Below are positions 15,294-24,099 of a DNA stretch of 64,000 bases, in pieces (within the stretch, counting starts at the first letter, position 1; every line of letters begins with the position of its first letter). The DNA is from Psychrobacillus sp042885655. GTDB lineage: Bacteria > Bacillota > Bacilli > Bacillales_A > Planococcaceae. Position numbers and translations under genes: made by a program. The notes beneath the pieces are model-generated. The model was given only the letters and a program-made list of their open reading frames with translations. It made no database searches and was not told the DNA's origin. The stretch covers positions 124,001 through 188,000 of the forward strand of contig NZ_JBHVRO010000005.1 of the NCBI RefSeq assembly GCF_042885655.1, written 5' to 3'.

Positions 15294-15878
15294 CTATGCA
15301 ATTTGTTCTACTCTACACTTTTGGCAAAGGGGATATTCAGATAAAAAAGAAGTCATTCTTTGCTTCATTTCACCAAATGAAATACCATAATAATATAAAG
15401 CTGTATTTTCTGGACCTTCCCAATGGCTATAAAATCGTCCAGAACCCTTGAGTAGTTCATCAATTTTTTCAATCACATAATTTATATCACAGTTGTGATA
15501 CACTTCTTCTGACAATTCTGTACCATTTAAATAAAGTGCTAGACCTTCAAGTGTTCCAACAGATTGTTCGAACCCATCAGCTAGCAGAAAAGAACCCTTT
15601 GGTACGCCAATTCTATCAATTATTTGTAGTAGTTTATCAAAGTTTTCCACTTTGTTATCTTTAAGAAGGATTTCTATATCGCAAAACTCTATTTCGCCTG
15701 TTGGATGTTGCATCGTTCCGCCGCCGTCTGTGATTCCGCATTTACTAGTCTCTAAAGCTTCGTTAATAGGGTCCTCGAAAAACTCGCCACGGTCAATAGG
15801 TAGTAACCGTGCATTAAGTTGCAATCTTAAATGATATTTATTATTTTCCGTTTTTTTCAAAATATCAAACAATCCCAT
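15294..15878 (-). CDS. Hypothetical cytoplasmic protein
   Basis: 194 residues, acidic, no signal peptide. Begins MGLFDILKK and contains NARLLPIDRGEFFEDPINEA and GGGTMQHPTGEIEFCDIEI, then an acidic C-terminal half ending CQKCRVEQIA with a C-x2-C pair. I recognise no domain. The mixed alpha/beta look and isolated position resemble polymorphic-toxin immunity proteins, but nothing nearby supports that and I do not claim it. GGAGGTATAA precedes the ATG. Confidence 0.7.
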   Translation of the reverse strand: MGLFDILKKTENNKYHLRLQLNARLLPIDRGEFFEDPINEALETSKCGITDGGGTMQHPTGEIEFCDIEILLKDNKVENFDKLLQIIDRIGVPKGSFLLADGFEQSVGTLEGLALYLNGTELSEEVYHNCDINYVIEKIDELLKGSGRFYSHWEGPENTALYYYGISFGEMKQRMTSFLSEYPLCQKCRVEQIA

Positions 15879-16090
15879 TTATACCTCCACAAATTTTTTC
15901 TAAATTAAAAGTAGCACTTTACAAACATTAATAATATAAACTATAAATTCGCCTGCTTTTGAAAAAGATTCTCTTTCATCAACAGAGATTTCCTTATCTT
16001 TGTTATTAGAAATTTTTTCCGATCTTTCGTTAAAGTGATTTATTTTTTAAAACATCTATTTTAGTAATTTATAAATTGGAATTCACAAAG

Positions 16091-16597
16091 CTACTCTTTC
16101 TCATTCCATTTAACACCATCTAATTTTCCCAATAATTCTGTCCATTTATCATCTTTATTCCAAATGATTTTTCCATTATAGATTTCTCCAAGCTCAGTCT
16201 CCCACAGAAAATTGTTCTCTTTAAAATAGTACCGCCATTTGAGCCCATTAGTGTAGATAACTCTTTTGTAGAAACCAAGATGACCTTCTAACTGTTCTAA
16301 ATGCTTTTCCAAATCCTCATCCACATATTTTACCTCAACTGCCCCAAGAATATCTGCATCATTGCTTTTATCTCTTGTCCGAATCACGAAGTCTGGAAAC
16401 CCCGAATCTCCTCTAAATAGTTTAGAAAAATCAGTTTTTCGCCGCGCAGAAACATCTCTTAAAGAAATCTCATTACCCTGTTTTCTTTCTCTGATGATAC
16501 AGGCAATTATTGAGTACAAATCACATTCCACAAGGTTTTGGGCTCGTATCAATTCAATTTCATCCTTATACATATTAAAATCATTTGCTAATGACAT
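16091..16597 (-). CDS. Small PD-(D/E)XK nuclease-fold protein (HsdR N-terminal-like)
   Basis: 168 residues from the ATG at 16597, which has GAGAGGTTGAT upstream. The middle reads SGFPDFVIRTRDKSNDADIL and then GAVEVKYVDEDL. The D...E-x-K spacing (PDF ... EVK) is the catalytic pattern of PD-(D/E)XK nucleases and resembles the N-terminal domain of type I restriction HsdR subunits. No methylase, specificity or helicase gene is adjacent, so it is not an evident restriction system. It lies 13 bases downstream of the histidine kinase gene in the same direction. A nuclease activity is inference from the motif. Confidence 0.65.
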   Translation of the reverse strand: MSLANDFNMYKDEIELIRAQNLVECDLYSIIACIIRERKQGNEISLRDVSARRKTDFSKLFRGDSGFPDFVIRTRDKSNDADILGAVEVKYVDEDLEKHLEQLEGHLGFYKRVIYTNGLKWRYYFKENNFLWETELGEIYNGKIIWNKDDKWTELLGKLDGVKWNEKE

Positions 16598-16610
16598 AAA
16601 TATCAACCTC

Positions 16611-18659
16611 TCAAATTTTAAACTTAACCAAAAAAGTAGTGCCTTCGGGACTTGTTTGAATATCAATTTTTGCATTATGACGGGCAGCAATTGCATAGCA
16701 TATACCTAACCCTAAACCAGTGCCATTATCTTTAGTTGTGTAGAATGGAGTGCCCAATTTTTCTAATACTTCGGGACTAATTCCTTCTCCTTGATCTTTC
16801 ACTGCAAGAACTACATAATTTTCAGCTTCCTTATATGTGCTTATCGTTAGTCTTTTTCCTATGCCCATTGCTTCTAAGCCATTACGGTATAGGTTTATTA
16901 TTAGCTGCCTTATCTCATTACGATTTAATAGTAATTCGGGAATGTCTTTAGTATTAAATTGGATAAGTTTGTTTTGATTGAATGTATCAATCTCAATAAT
17001 TGGTTTAATATCATGGATAATTAAGTTTAGATCTAACATCTGTAAATCAGATGTCCTTGTATTGCCCATGGAGAGAAATTCAGTAATGATGGAATTGGCA
17101 CGGTCCAGTTCTTCTATCATTAGATTAAAGTAGTTCGTATGCTTCTCAAATTTGACTTCTTTTCTTAGTAATTGCAAGAATCCTTTTACCGTTGTCATTG
17201 GATTTCTAATCTCATGGCTAATACCAGCTGCCATTTGACCGATTAAATCTAAGTTGGATAACCTTCTTAATTCCTTCTCGTATTTCTTTTTCTCATTTAT
17301 ATTTTTAAACAAACAACAGATACCCTCGTCATAAGGGTATGCGACTACTTCGTGCCAATAACCGTCATAAGGTGAAAGCATTTCGAAATGTACTGTAATT
17401 CGCTCTGACATCGCACGATGAAGCTCTTTATAAAAGACCGTGCCCACATTTTTTGGAAATATTCCCCATACATTCTTACCTAATACGTCTTTTACTGTTT
17501 TTCCATGCGGTAAATATTGATATTTATTTATGTAAGTAAATTCCCATTCTTTATTCAAAGCAAAGAATCCATCCGTTATGCCTTCTATAACACTAGTCAC
17601 TTTTTCATTCGCAGCAGCAAGTTCCCTTGTTCGCCCTACCACCATGCTTTCGAGTTGGTCCATGTATAACAAATTGGAAAACGTAGGGGCTGTGGCATCA
17701 ACGATTGATTGTGCGAGTTGAATTTGAGATTCATCGTAATTGTTAGCTTTCCCCTCTAATTTGACTACTACTATTACCCCTAACACTTCTCCCATGGATA
17801 CCAATGGAATTATAAGTAGATCGTTCATATCTATATTAGGACGGTGATTTATATTTTTCGTTTTAATGACCATTTGGATCATTTCTTCATAGCTTTCATC
17901 AATACTTATGTTATTTAAGATTTCCATCCAATCTGCTTCTGTCCAATCGCAGTCTTTACTTAACTTTGTTAATCTAATGGTTGTTTTCTCAAACGGATCT
18001 AGTAAATGGGCAGCAATATAATCGCTATCTAAAATCTTTCCTAAATAGAAGAAACACTTATCGAGGCTTTCCTGTATCGAGGAACACTTCGATAAGTCTC
18101 GTGTAACACTAAGTAATAATTGCTTTTCTTCTATTAGGTTTTCCTTTTGCGCTAAATTATTCGCATTTCGTATTGCGACTGCAGCCATATTTACATAAGC
18201 TTCTACACTTTGAATTTCTGAATCTGTTAAGTTCATAGGAGTTCCATAATCAAATAAGAAAACTAAACCAAATAACTCTTGTTCGAACGAGATAGGCAGA
18301 GCTAGTAAGGATTTAATCTTAAAGGCTTTGACTGGCCCCGGATCCGGTCGATTATCTTTTGATGTATCAGGGATGTAAATAGTTTTCTGAGTCTCAATCA
18401 CTTCTCTAGCGAGTAAGTCTTTCTTTGGGTCAATTACCTGCGAATCAAGCCTTATTCCATTCATACTCTCTGGTTTTCCGGCAACCCCCGTGAATGTTCC
18501 ATCTTTCTGAGGCAAAAAAATTCCAACAGAACTACATTGAACAATCTCCTCAGAAATAGCTATTGTTACACGTTGCAATACTTCACGCAGTTCCAACTTT
18601 GTATTTATAATTTTCGTTATATTTGCAAGCCTAGAATATCTCGTCTGCTCCATAAACAT
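16611..18659 (-). CDS. Soluble sensor histidine kinase (GAF-GAF-PAS-HisKA-HATPase)
   Basis: About 682 residues without membrane helices, so a cytoplasmic sensor. The N-terminal GAF domain is followed by a second GAF-like block, a coiled linker and a PAS domain. The H-box MAAGISHEIRNPMTTVKGFL has its phospho-acceptor His near residue 482. N box NLYRNGLEAM and G boxes DQGEGIS and GTGLGLGICYA follow. The H-box resembles sporulation kinases such as KinA/KinE. No response regulator is adjacent, so it is an orphan kinase that could feed the Spo0 phosphorelay (inference). TTGGAGATC is the ribosome site; the longer open frame starts inside it. Confidence 0.9.
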   Translation of the reverse strand: MFMEQTRYSRLANITKIINTKLELREVLQRVTIAISEEIVQCSSVGIFLPQKDGTFTGVAGKPESMNGIRLDSQVIDPKKDLLAREVIETQKTIYIPDTSKDNRPDPGPVKAFKIKSLLALPISFEQELFGLVFLFDYGTPMNLTDSEIQSVEAYVNMAAVAIRNANNLAQKENLIEEKQLLLSVTRDLSKCSSIQESLDKCFFYLGKILDSDYIAAHLLDPFEKTTIRLTKLSKDCDWTEADWMEILNNISIDESYEEMIQMVIKTKNINHRPNIDMNDLLIIPLVSMGEVLGVIVVVKLEGKANNYDESQIQLAQSIVDATAPTFSNLLYMDQLESMVVGRTRELAAANEKVTSVIEGITDGFFALNKEWEFTYINKYQYLPHGKTVKDVLGKNVWGIFPKNVGTVFYKELHRAMSERITVHFEMLSPYDGYWHEVVAYPYDEGICCLFKNINEKKKYEKELRRLSNLDLIGQMAAGISHEIRNPMTTVKGFLQLLRKEVKFEKHTNYFNLMIEELDRANSIITEFLSMGNTRTSDLQMLDLNLIIHDIKPIIEIDTFNQNKLIQFNTKDIPELLLNRNEIRQLIINLYRNGLEAMGIGKRLTISTYKEAENYVVLAVKDQGEGISPEVLEKLGTPFYTTKDNGTGLGLGICYAIAARHNAKIDIQTSPEGTTFLVKFKI

Positions 18660-19097
18660 AATAATGATCTCCAATCACAGGCACAAAAACAGAAAATTAT
18701 AAATCCAATTAATAATCATGCCTACATACTATTTTCAATTCTATTCCTATATTTTTTTCTTCTCTATTAGCTACTGTTATTATATCTTGACTCTCATGTA
18801 TCATCCAATCTTTTCTAGTTTTATGTTAGAATATTCTACAAAGATACTTTATATTTGAGCGCTAATCAAAGTAAGAAGTCTAATTATTATTAAGGTGAAA
18901 AAAATACATTTAAAATGAGTAAGAAATTCAAAATAGCTAATAAATGATAGTAAATCAGCAGGGATTTACGTTAGTATAGATACGAGAGTTCTTCGGCATA
19001 TTATTCATTCCAGAAATGGAAGAACAGATTAATATACCCTTGAGATATGTTTAAATCAGTCAAAAGAATACTTAAGAATTAAGAAAGGTGGCATCGT
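18660..19097. other. Divergent promoter region, no gene
   Basis: 438 AT-rich bases between the kinase and the AAA operon. I see promoter-like sequence but no repeat, RNA or clear operator. GAAAGGTGG near 19084 serves the AAA gene. Confidence 0.4.
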
Positions 19098-22000
19098 ATG
19101 GAAATTATCATAAAAAGAATAATCAAATTCCTATTTCCGGAATTACAAATAGTCCAAATCTTTAAAGAGAAGGGTTTTATCGCTAAAAAACGAAGCTCAC
19201 TAAAACAATCTCAAATGCATGCTAATCAAGTAACGCAATTACGCGAAGATTCTTTTTCACCTACCCCCCCATCTAATCACATTGATCTTACAAAAAATGA
19301 GAACAGGAAGAAACAGACTATTGAACAAAATAACACCGCAGCCTACTCGCACAAGAATAAAAGGAATGGTGATAGTCTAAATCCTTCTGACACTTTCGAT
19401 ATGATGAATTCTATTTTAGAGCGAGAAATTATCGGACAAAGAAGTTATTTAAAACAACTCTCCATTGCTTTTAAAAGACCTTTTGTAACTGGCTATGACG
19501 ATACTAAGCCTAAAAATGTTATTTTCGTTCTTGGAAATAAAGGAACAGGAAGAAAAAGTAGTATTAATTTAATGGCAAAACTGCTCAGGAAGAACAATCT
19601 TACAAATAGTTCTACAGTTTTTAAGATGGACCTCTCTTCTTATGCGACAATATCTGAATTTAGTTTATTCTTATCAGATTTATATAAATGCTTGTACGGC
19701 GAATCTGATGTTTTGTTATTTGAAAATTTCGAGAAAACTCACTCGAGCGTGATTGATGTCATCTCCAAATTGACTATGACAGGCAAATACACTCTCAGCT
19801 CAAGATATATTCTTTACGATGATAACCTTGTGGAATCAACAGGTATGCTAACTCAAAATTCTATTAGTGAATTAAGTGCAAACGGAAAGTTTTTTATTTT
19901 TACTAGCGAGAAATCTGAGCAAGACGTTTTTAATACGTTCGGTTCTAAATTTACAGAATCAATTGGCGATATTTTACATACCTCCGAATTTGACGAAGCA
20001 GAAAAAATGCAATTGGTTCAACTTACTCTAAACAGTTTGAAATCGGAATGTAGAAGTCTACTTTCCATTTCTCTTGAATGGGATGAAAATGTATTGAATG
20101 GAATTTCATCTGAATTTAAAAACGCTTCCGGAGTTATTGGTATAAAAGAATACGTAAATGAACAAATATTTAAGCCATTAGCGGAGTATAAGCTTCGAAA
20201 TATGATGAATTTAGACGAGCCAATTTTATTATCACAAACGGACCAAAAATTCTCTGCTAATATTAATGGGAATATAATTTATCTTGCCAACATATTACCA
20301 AAAAATAATGAGTTAGTACTTGAAGATATACAGAAAGAACTTGCTAATGTTATTGGACTTGATTTAGTTAAAAATTATGTATTACAACTCGAAGAAAATC
20401 TAAAGATACAAAAAAGAAGAGAACATGCAGGATTTAAAACTTCTAATGTTTCCATGCACATGATTTTCACAGGAAATCCAGGCACTGGGAAGACCACAAT
20501 TGCGAGAATTGTAGCAAAGTATTTGAAGGCTCTAGGTGTACTTTCAACAGGGCAGTTACGGGAAGTAACTAGGGCAGATCTCGTTGGACAATATGTTGGT
20601 CATACTGCAAAAATAACGAATGATGTAATCAAATCTGCATTGGGTGGGGTACTTTTCATAGATGAAGCATATGCTTTATGTCGAGATAAGCATGACACAT
20701 TCGGCCTTGAGGCAATTGACACGCTTGTAAAAGGTATGGAAGACCATCGAGATGAACTTGTAGTGATCTTAGCAGGTTATAGTGATGAAATGTCGGAGTT
20801 CTTGAAAGTTAATTCGGGCTTGAAGTCTCGCTTCCCTAATCTTATTCATTTTGAGGATTATACTGCCGAAGAAATGTGGGAAATTGCTTTAATTACTGCT
20901 AAAACGAAAGGTTATCGTATTTTAAATGATTGTCGAGATGCACTCATCAAATTATTTGAAAAAAGACAGATTAAAGGTCGGAATGACAGTGGAAATGGAA
21001 GACTTGTCAGAAATGTTATTGAAAGTGTAATCCTCAATCAATCTAAGAGGCTTACAGAAGATTTTTCTGCAGAGCTTGATGTCCTAACATATGAGGATTT
21101 TAAATTTGAAGAGACAGATAAATTCGACTTAGAAACTAGCTTGGCCCCAATTATAGGACTTGATAGTGTAAAAGAGTTTGTAAAAATGCAACATAAATTA
21201 TTGATCGCTGATGAAAAACGGAAAAAAGCAGGTTTACAGGTTGATACCACTCAATCGCTCAATATGATTTTTAGCGGAAATCCTGGAACTGGAAAAACAA
21301 CTATCGCACGAATTGTGGCGACTATGTTTAAAGAAATGGGCTTACTTAAATCGGGTCATTTAATTGAAACTGATCGCGGTGGACTAGTAGCTGAGTATGT
21401 TGGACATACCGCCAAAAAGACGGAAGAAGTTTTTAAGTCCGCTCTCGGTGGTGTATTATTCATTGACGAAGCCTACTCTTTAGCGACTGATGGAAATAGT
21501 TTTGGTGCTGAAGCAATCAATACACTCGTAAAATTAATCGAGGATTATAGGGGAGAAATTGTTGTCATCCTTGCAGGATACGATAAGGAAATGAAAGACT
21601 TTTTGAAAGCAAATTCAGGTTTAGAATCTAGGTTTCCTTTAAATATAAATTTCCCAGATTATTCTGTGCAAGAATTATTCCAAATCGCCTTAAAACTAAT
21701 TTCAGCGAAAGGCTTTAAAGTGGATAAAGAAGCTGAAATTGTACTAGAAGAACAGATTTATTTACTTCATAAATCTTCTAACACTCATTCTGGAAATGGT
21801 AGAATGGTGAGAAACTACTTGGATGAAATTACGAGAAATCAGTCTGCTAGGATTGCAACAAGTGAAGTACCAATTGATGAAATGAATTTGATCATTTCTC
21901 AAGATATTAAACCAAATGAAAAAGTATTAAAAAGTTTTGATCTGGAAATGGAATTAGCCACAATTATTGGGTTAGAAGAAGTAAAAGATTATATACGAAG

Positions 22001-22733
22001 TTTAAGTGCGCGACTCCGGATGCAAAATGAGCGTAAAAAACTTGGAATGATAGTAGATGAAACTCAATCAATGCACATGGTTTTCAAGGGGAATCCTGGA
22101 ACTGGTAAAACCATGGTCGCTAGAACGGTCGCTCAAGTATTGTACAATATCGGCCTAATTAGTTCTAATAAATTGATAGAAACAGATAGAGCTGACCTTG
22201 TTGCTGGATATGTTGGCCAAACTGCTATAAAAACAAAGGAAGTTGTTATGTCTGCTATGGACGGAGTACTCTTTATCGATGAAGCCTATTCATTAGCACA
22301 AGGAGGAAACAATGATTTCGGGAAAGAAGCAATTGATACACTACTTAAGCTTATGGACGATCATCGAGATAAAATCGTTGTAATCATAGCTGGTTACAGT
22401 GAAGAGATGGATCATTTTCTATCCATTAATCCCGGTTTGAAATCAAGATTCCCTAACATTATTGAGTTTAAAGATTATAACACGGAGCAGTTAATGCAGA
22501 TATCTAAACAGTTTTTCAATGGCCGAGGCTATGTACTGGATGAAGCTGCAAAAAATAAGCTGCATCAGATATTACAAGGCGCAGGAACAGAAGCTCATTT
22601 TGGAAATGGCCGATATGTAAGAAATATATATGAACGTGCAGTTAATAACCAAGCAATACGATTAAGTATCGATAACCATTTAACTCGTGAAGAATTGATG
22701 ACTATTACAGATACAGATATTGAGAGGGTGTGA
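19098..22733 (+). CDS. Giant AAA+ ATPase with three tandem CbxX/SpoVK domains and a degenerate Clp-like domain
   Basis: 1,211 residues. After a basic, disordered first 100 residues comes a Clp/ClpB-like AAA domain. Its Walker A is altered (GNKGTGRKS, 146-154) and its Walker B reads LLFENFEK (about 206-213) where ClpB has LLFDEIEK, so this domain is probably not catalytic. Three CbxX/CfxQ-type domains follow, each intact: Walker A GNPGTGKT at 459, 727 and 998, and Walker B LFIDEAY around 520, 788 and 1059. Each also has the LKSRFP or LESRFP arginine-finger region and a GNGR sensor 2. Single-domain relatives are SpoVK, EccA of type VII secretion and the Rubisco activase CbbX, which remodel protein complexes. 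The next two genes form one operon with it, placing the machine at the membrane. Function unknown. Confidence 0.88.
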   Translation: MEIIIKRIIKFLFPELQIVQIFKEKGFIAKKRSSLKQSQMHANQVTQLREDSFSPTPPSNHIDLTKNENRKKQTIEQNNTAAYSHKNKRNGDSLNPSDTFDMMNSILEREIIGQRSYLKQLSIAFKRPFVTGYDDTKPKNVIFVLGNKGTGRKSSINLMAKLLRKNNLTNSSTVFKMDLSSYATISEFSLFLSDLYKCLYGESDVLLFENFEKTHSSVIDVISKLTMTGKYTLSSRYILYDDNLVESTGMLTQNSISELSANGKFFIFTSEKSEQDVFNTFGSKFTESIGDILHTSEFDEAEKMQLVQLTLNSLKSECRSLLSISLEWDENVLNGISSEFKNASGVIGIKEYVNEQIFKPLAEYKLRNMMNLDEPILLSQTDQKFSANINGNIIYLANILPKNNELVLEDIQKELANVIGLDLVKNYVLQLEENLKIQKRREHAGFKTSNVSMHMIFTGNPGTGKTTIARIVAKYLKALGVLSTGQLREVTRADLVGQYVGHTAKITNDVIKSALGGVLFIDEAYALCRDKHDTFGLEAIDTLVKGMEDHRDELVVILAGYSDEMSEFLKVNSGLKSRFPNLIHFEDYTAEEMWEIALITAKTKGYRILNDCRDALIKLFEKRQIKGRNDSGNGRLVRNVIESVILNQSKRLTEDFSAELDVLTYEDFKFEETDKFDLETSLAPIIGLDSVKEFVKMQHKLLIADEKRKKAGLQVDTTQSLNMIFSGNPGTGKTTIARIVATMFKEMGLLKSGHLIETDRGGLVAEYVGHTAKKTEEVFKSALGGVLFIDEAYSLATDGNSFGAEAINTLVKLIEDYRGEIVVILAGYDKEMKDFLKANSGLESRFPLNINFPDYSVQELFQIALKLISAKGFKVDKEAEIVLEEQIYLLHKSSNTHSGNGRMVRNYLDEITRNQSARIATSEVPIDEMNLIISQDIKPNEKVLKSFDLEMELATIIGLEEVKDYIRSLSARLRMQNERKKLGMIVDETQSMHMVFKGNPGTGKTMVARTVAQVLYNIGLISSNKLIETDRADLVAGYVGQTAIKTKEVVMSAMDGVLFIDEAYSLAQGGNNDFGKEAIDTLLKLMDDHRDKIVVIIAGYSEEMDHFLSINPGLKSRFPNIIEFKDYNTEQLMQISKQFFNGRGYVLDEAAKNKLHQILQGAGTEAHFGNGRYVRNIYERAVNNQAIRLSIDNHLTREELMTITDTDIERV

Positions 22734-22737
22734 ATTC

Positions 22738-23178
22738 ATGAAAAGTAAGTTAGCAGCAGTTTTTGCAACGCTGTACTTTATTTCTCCAATGTCCTTTATA
22801 TTACTAATTCTAGTTTTTATGCCACTTTTATTCGTAACGGAGGTTGGTACAGTGTTAGCATCCGGATTTTCAGGACCTAAAACATCCGCTACATTTATTG
22901 GAATTTGTGGATTGTTTATCGGTATCTCTATGCTCATCCCAGCACTTAGAAGAATGTATAAGGCATTACCTTGGCTATATTCTCTTATTACGATATTTTT
23001 CATCAATTTAGTCATTATGAATATTGGCTTATCCATACTAAACTACGGTTACGAAGTGACTGACACTACCCGACATATGCATTTTTTTCAGTTAATGATA
23101 TTATTTGTTATTCTAGCTAGATTGGCAATGTGTGTTTATTTAAACAAAAAGCCTTTGACTAACATAGAATTGAGGTAA
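22738..23178 (+). CDS. Four-helix membrane protein of the AAA operon
   Basis: 146 residues with four hydrophobic segments: one in the first 40 residues, one around 55-75, one at 85-105 and one at 115-135. The ATG at 22738 follows GAGAGGGTG, and the gene starts five bases after the AAA stop, so the two are tightly coupled. No family is recognised. It could anchor the ATPase or the next protein in the membrane (inference). Confidence 0.75.
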   Translation: MKSKLAAVFATLYFISPMSFILLILVFMPLLFVTEVGTVLASGFSGPKTSATFIGICGLFIGISMLIPALRRMYKALPWLYSLITIFFINLVIMNIGLSILNYGYEVTDTTRHMHFFQLMILFVILARLAMCVYLNKKPLTNIELR

Positions 23179-23182
23179 GTAT

Positions 23183-23806
23183 ATGGACAAAAACCAATCA
23201 AATTTAAAAAAGAAAATTGATGACGCAATGGTGAATTCAGCTTCCAAGCAAAAAAAGTCATTCGAAAATAATGATCCATTCTCGGAAACAAAATTGGAAG
23301 ATAAAGTGAATCAGAAGAAGAAAAACAAACCTCTTATCCTTTTTGGAAGCATCTGTTTGATCCTTGGTATTGTAGGAATATCGCTTGCAAATACAGCAAC
23401 CGTTGATGAATCAGAAACAGCTAAGAATGCTCTCCAAAATAAGATGTCTACTGGCGTTTCAGCTGGGGTTATCTTGTTGAGCTCTGACGAAAACATAGGA
23501 GCACAAGATTATACGATTACTCATTCGTCTTCGGAAAAGGATACAAAAATCTGGGTATGGGATTATGCCGCGGAGGATGGAGATTATGTACAAGTACTAG
23601 TCGACGGCAAAGCAATTTCAGAACCTTTTATGATCAAGCATAAGCCCAAGGTGTTTACTGTACCTTCTGTAGGAACAATCCAAGTAAAAGGAATTAAGGA
23701 TGGCGGCGGGGGGATAACCTATGCCGTAAGATATGAACTTAATGGCACAAGCTACTTCAATAGTGCACCAGAAGGAGAGTTCAATACTTATGAACTGGTG
23801 AAGTAA
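23183..23806 (+). CDS. Single-pass membrane protein with exported beta domain
   Basis: 207 residues. A charged cytoplasmic part of about 48 residues (rich in Lys, Asn and Asp) leads into one membrane helix (PLILFGSICLILGIVGISLA). An outer domain of about 130 residues follows. Its C-terminal half, KIWVWDYAAEDGDYVQVLVD and later GIKDGGGGITYAVRYELNG, looks like a compact conserved beta-sandwich, but I cannot name the family. GAGGTAAGT precedes the ATG and the gap to the previous gene is four bases. Type II topology would put the domain outside and the Lys-rich tail near the AAA ATPase. Confidence 0.8.
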   Translation: MDKNQSNLKKKIDDAMVNSASKQKKSFENNDPFSETKLEDKVNQKKKNKPLILFGSICLILGIVGISLANTATVDESETAKNALQNKMSTGVSAGVILLSSDENIGAQDYTITHSSSEKDTKIWVWDYAAEDGDYVQVLVDGKAISEPFMIKHKPKVFTVPSVGTIQVKGIKDGGGGITYAVRYELNGTSYFNSAPEGEFNTYELVK

Positions 23807-23826
23807 TCCTTATTGCTAACCATTAA

Positions 23827-23870
23827 AAACAATCATTCTCTAAGGCTACCAGAGAATGATTGTTTTTTAT
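23827..23870 (+). terminator. Strong terminator of the AAA operon
   Basis: AAACAATCATTCTCT (23827-23841) pairs exactly with AGAGAATGATTGTTT (23851-23865), followed by TTTATC. It marks the operon as the three genes 19098-23806. Confidence 0.9.
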
Positions 23871-24099
23871 CTTTTCAATGAAAGACCCCATAAGAAATTA
23901 GTGAAGTTGAGTATCGTAGTGTAGATAGACTTTATACTTTTAGTTATTTATACCCAATATTATGCACAAATTTACTATGTTAATTACCCCTTACCGTGTA
24001 CGTATGTATTTTATATAATCGAATTAAAAATATTTCTTTCAAATACACCAGATTTTCTTTATGATAGGTGATATGAAAAAATTGAAGGGATCTGTAATT

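Noticed and set aside
16091..16597. Restriction-modification system
   Set aside because: A nuclease-like fold is visible but no methyltransferase, specificity subunit or helicase is nearby.
19098..22733. ClpB or Lon chaperone
   Set aside because: Only the first AAA unit is Clp-like, and it is degenerate. The three active units are CbxX/SpoVK-type, and no protease or ClpB middle domain is present.
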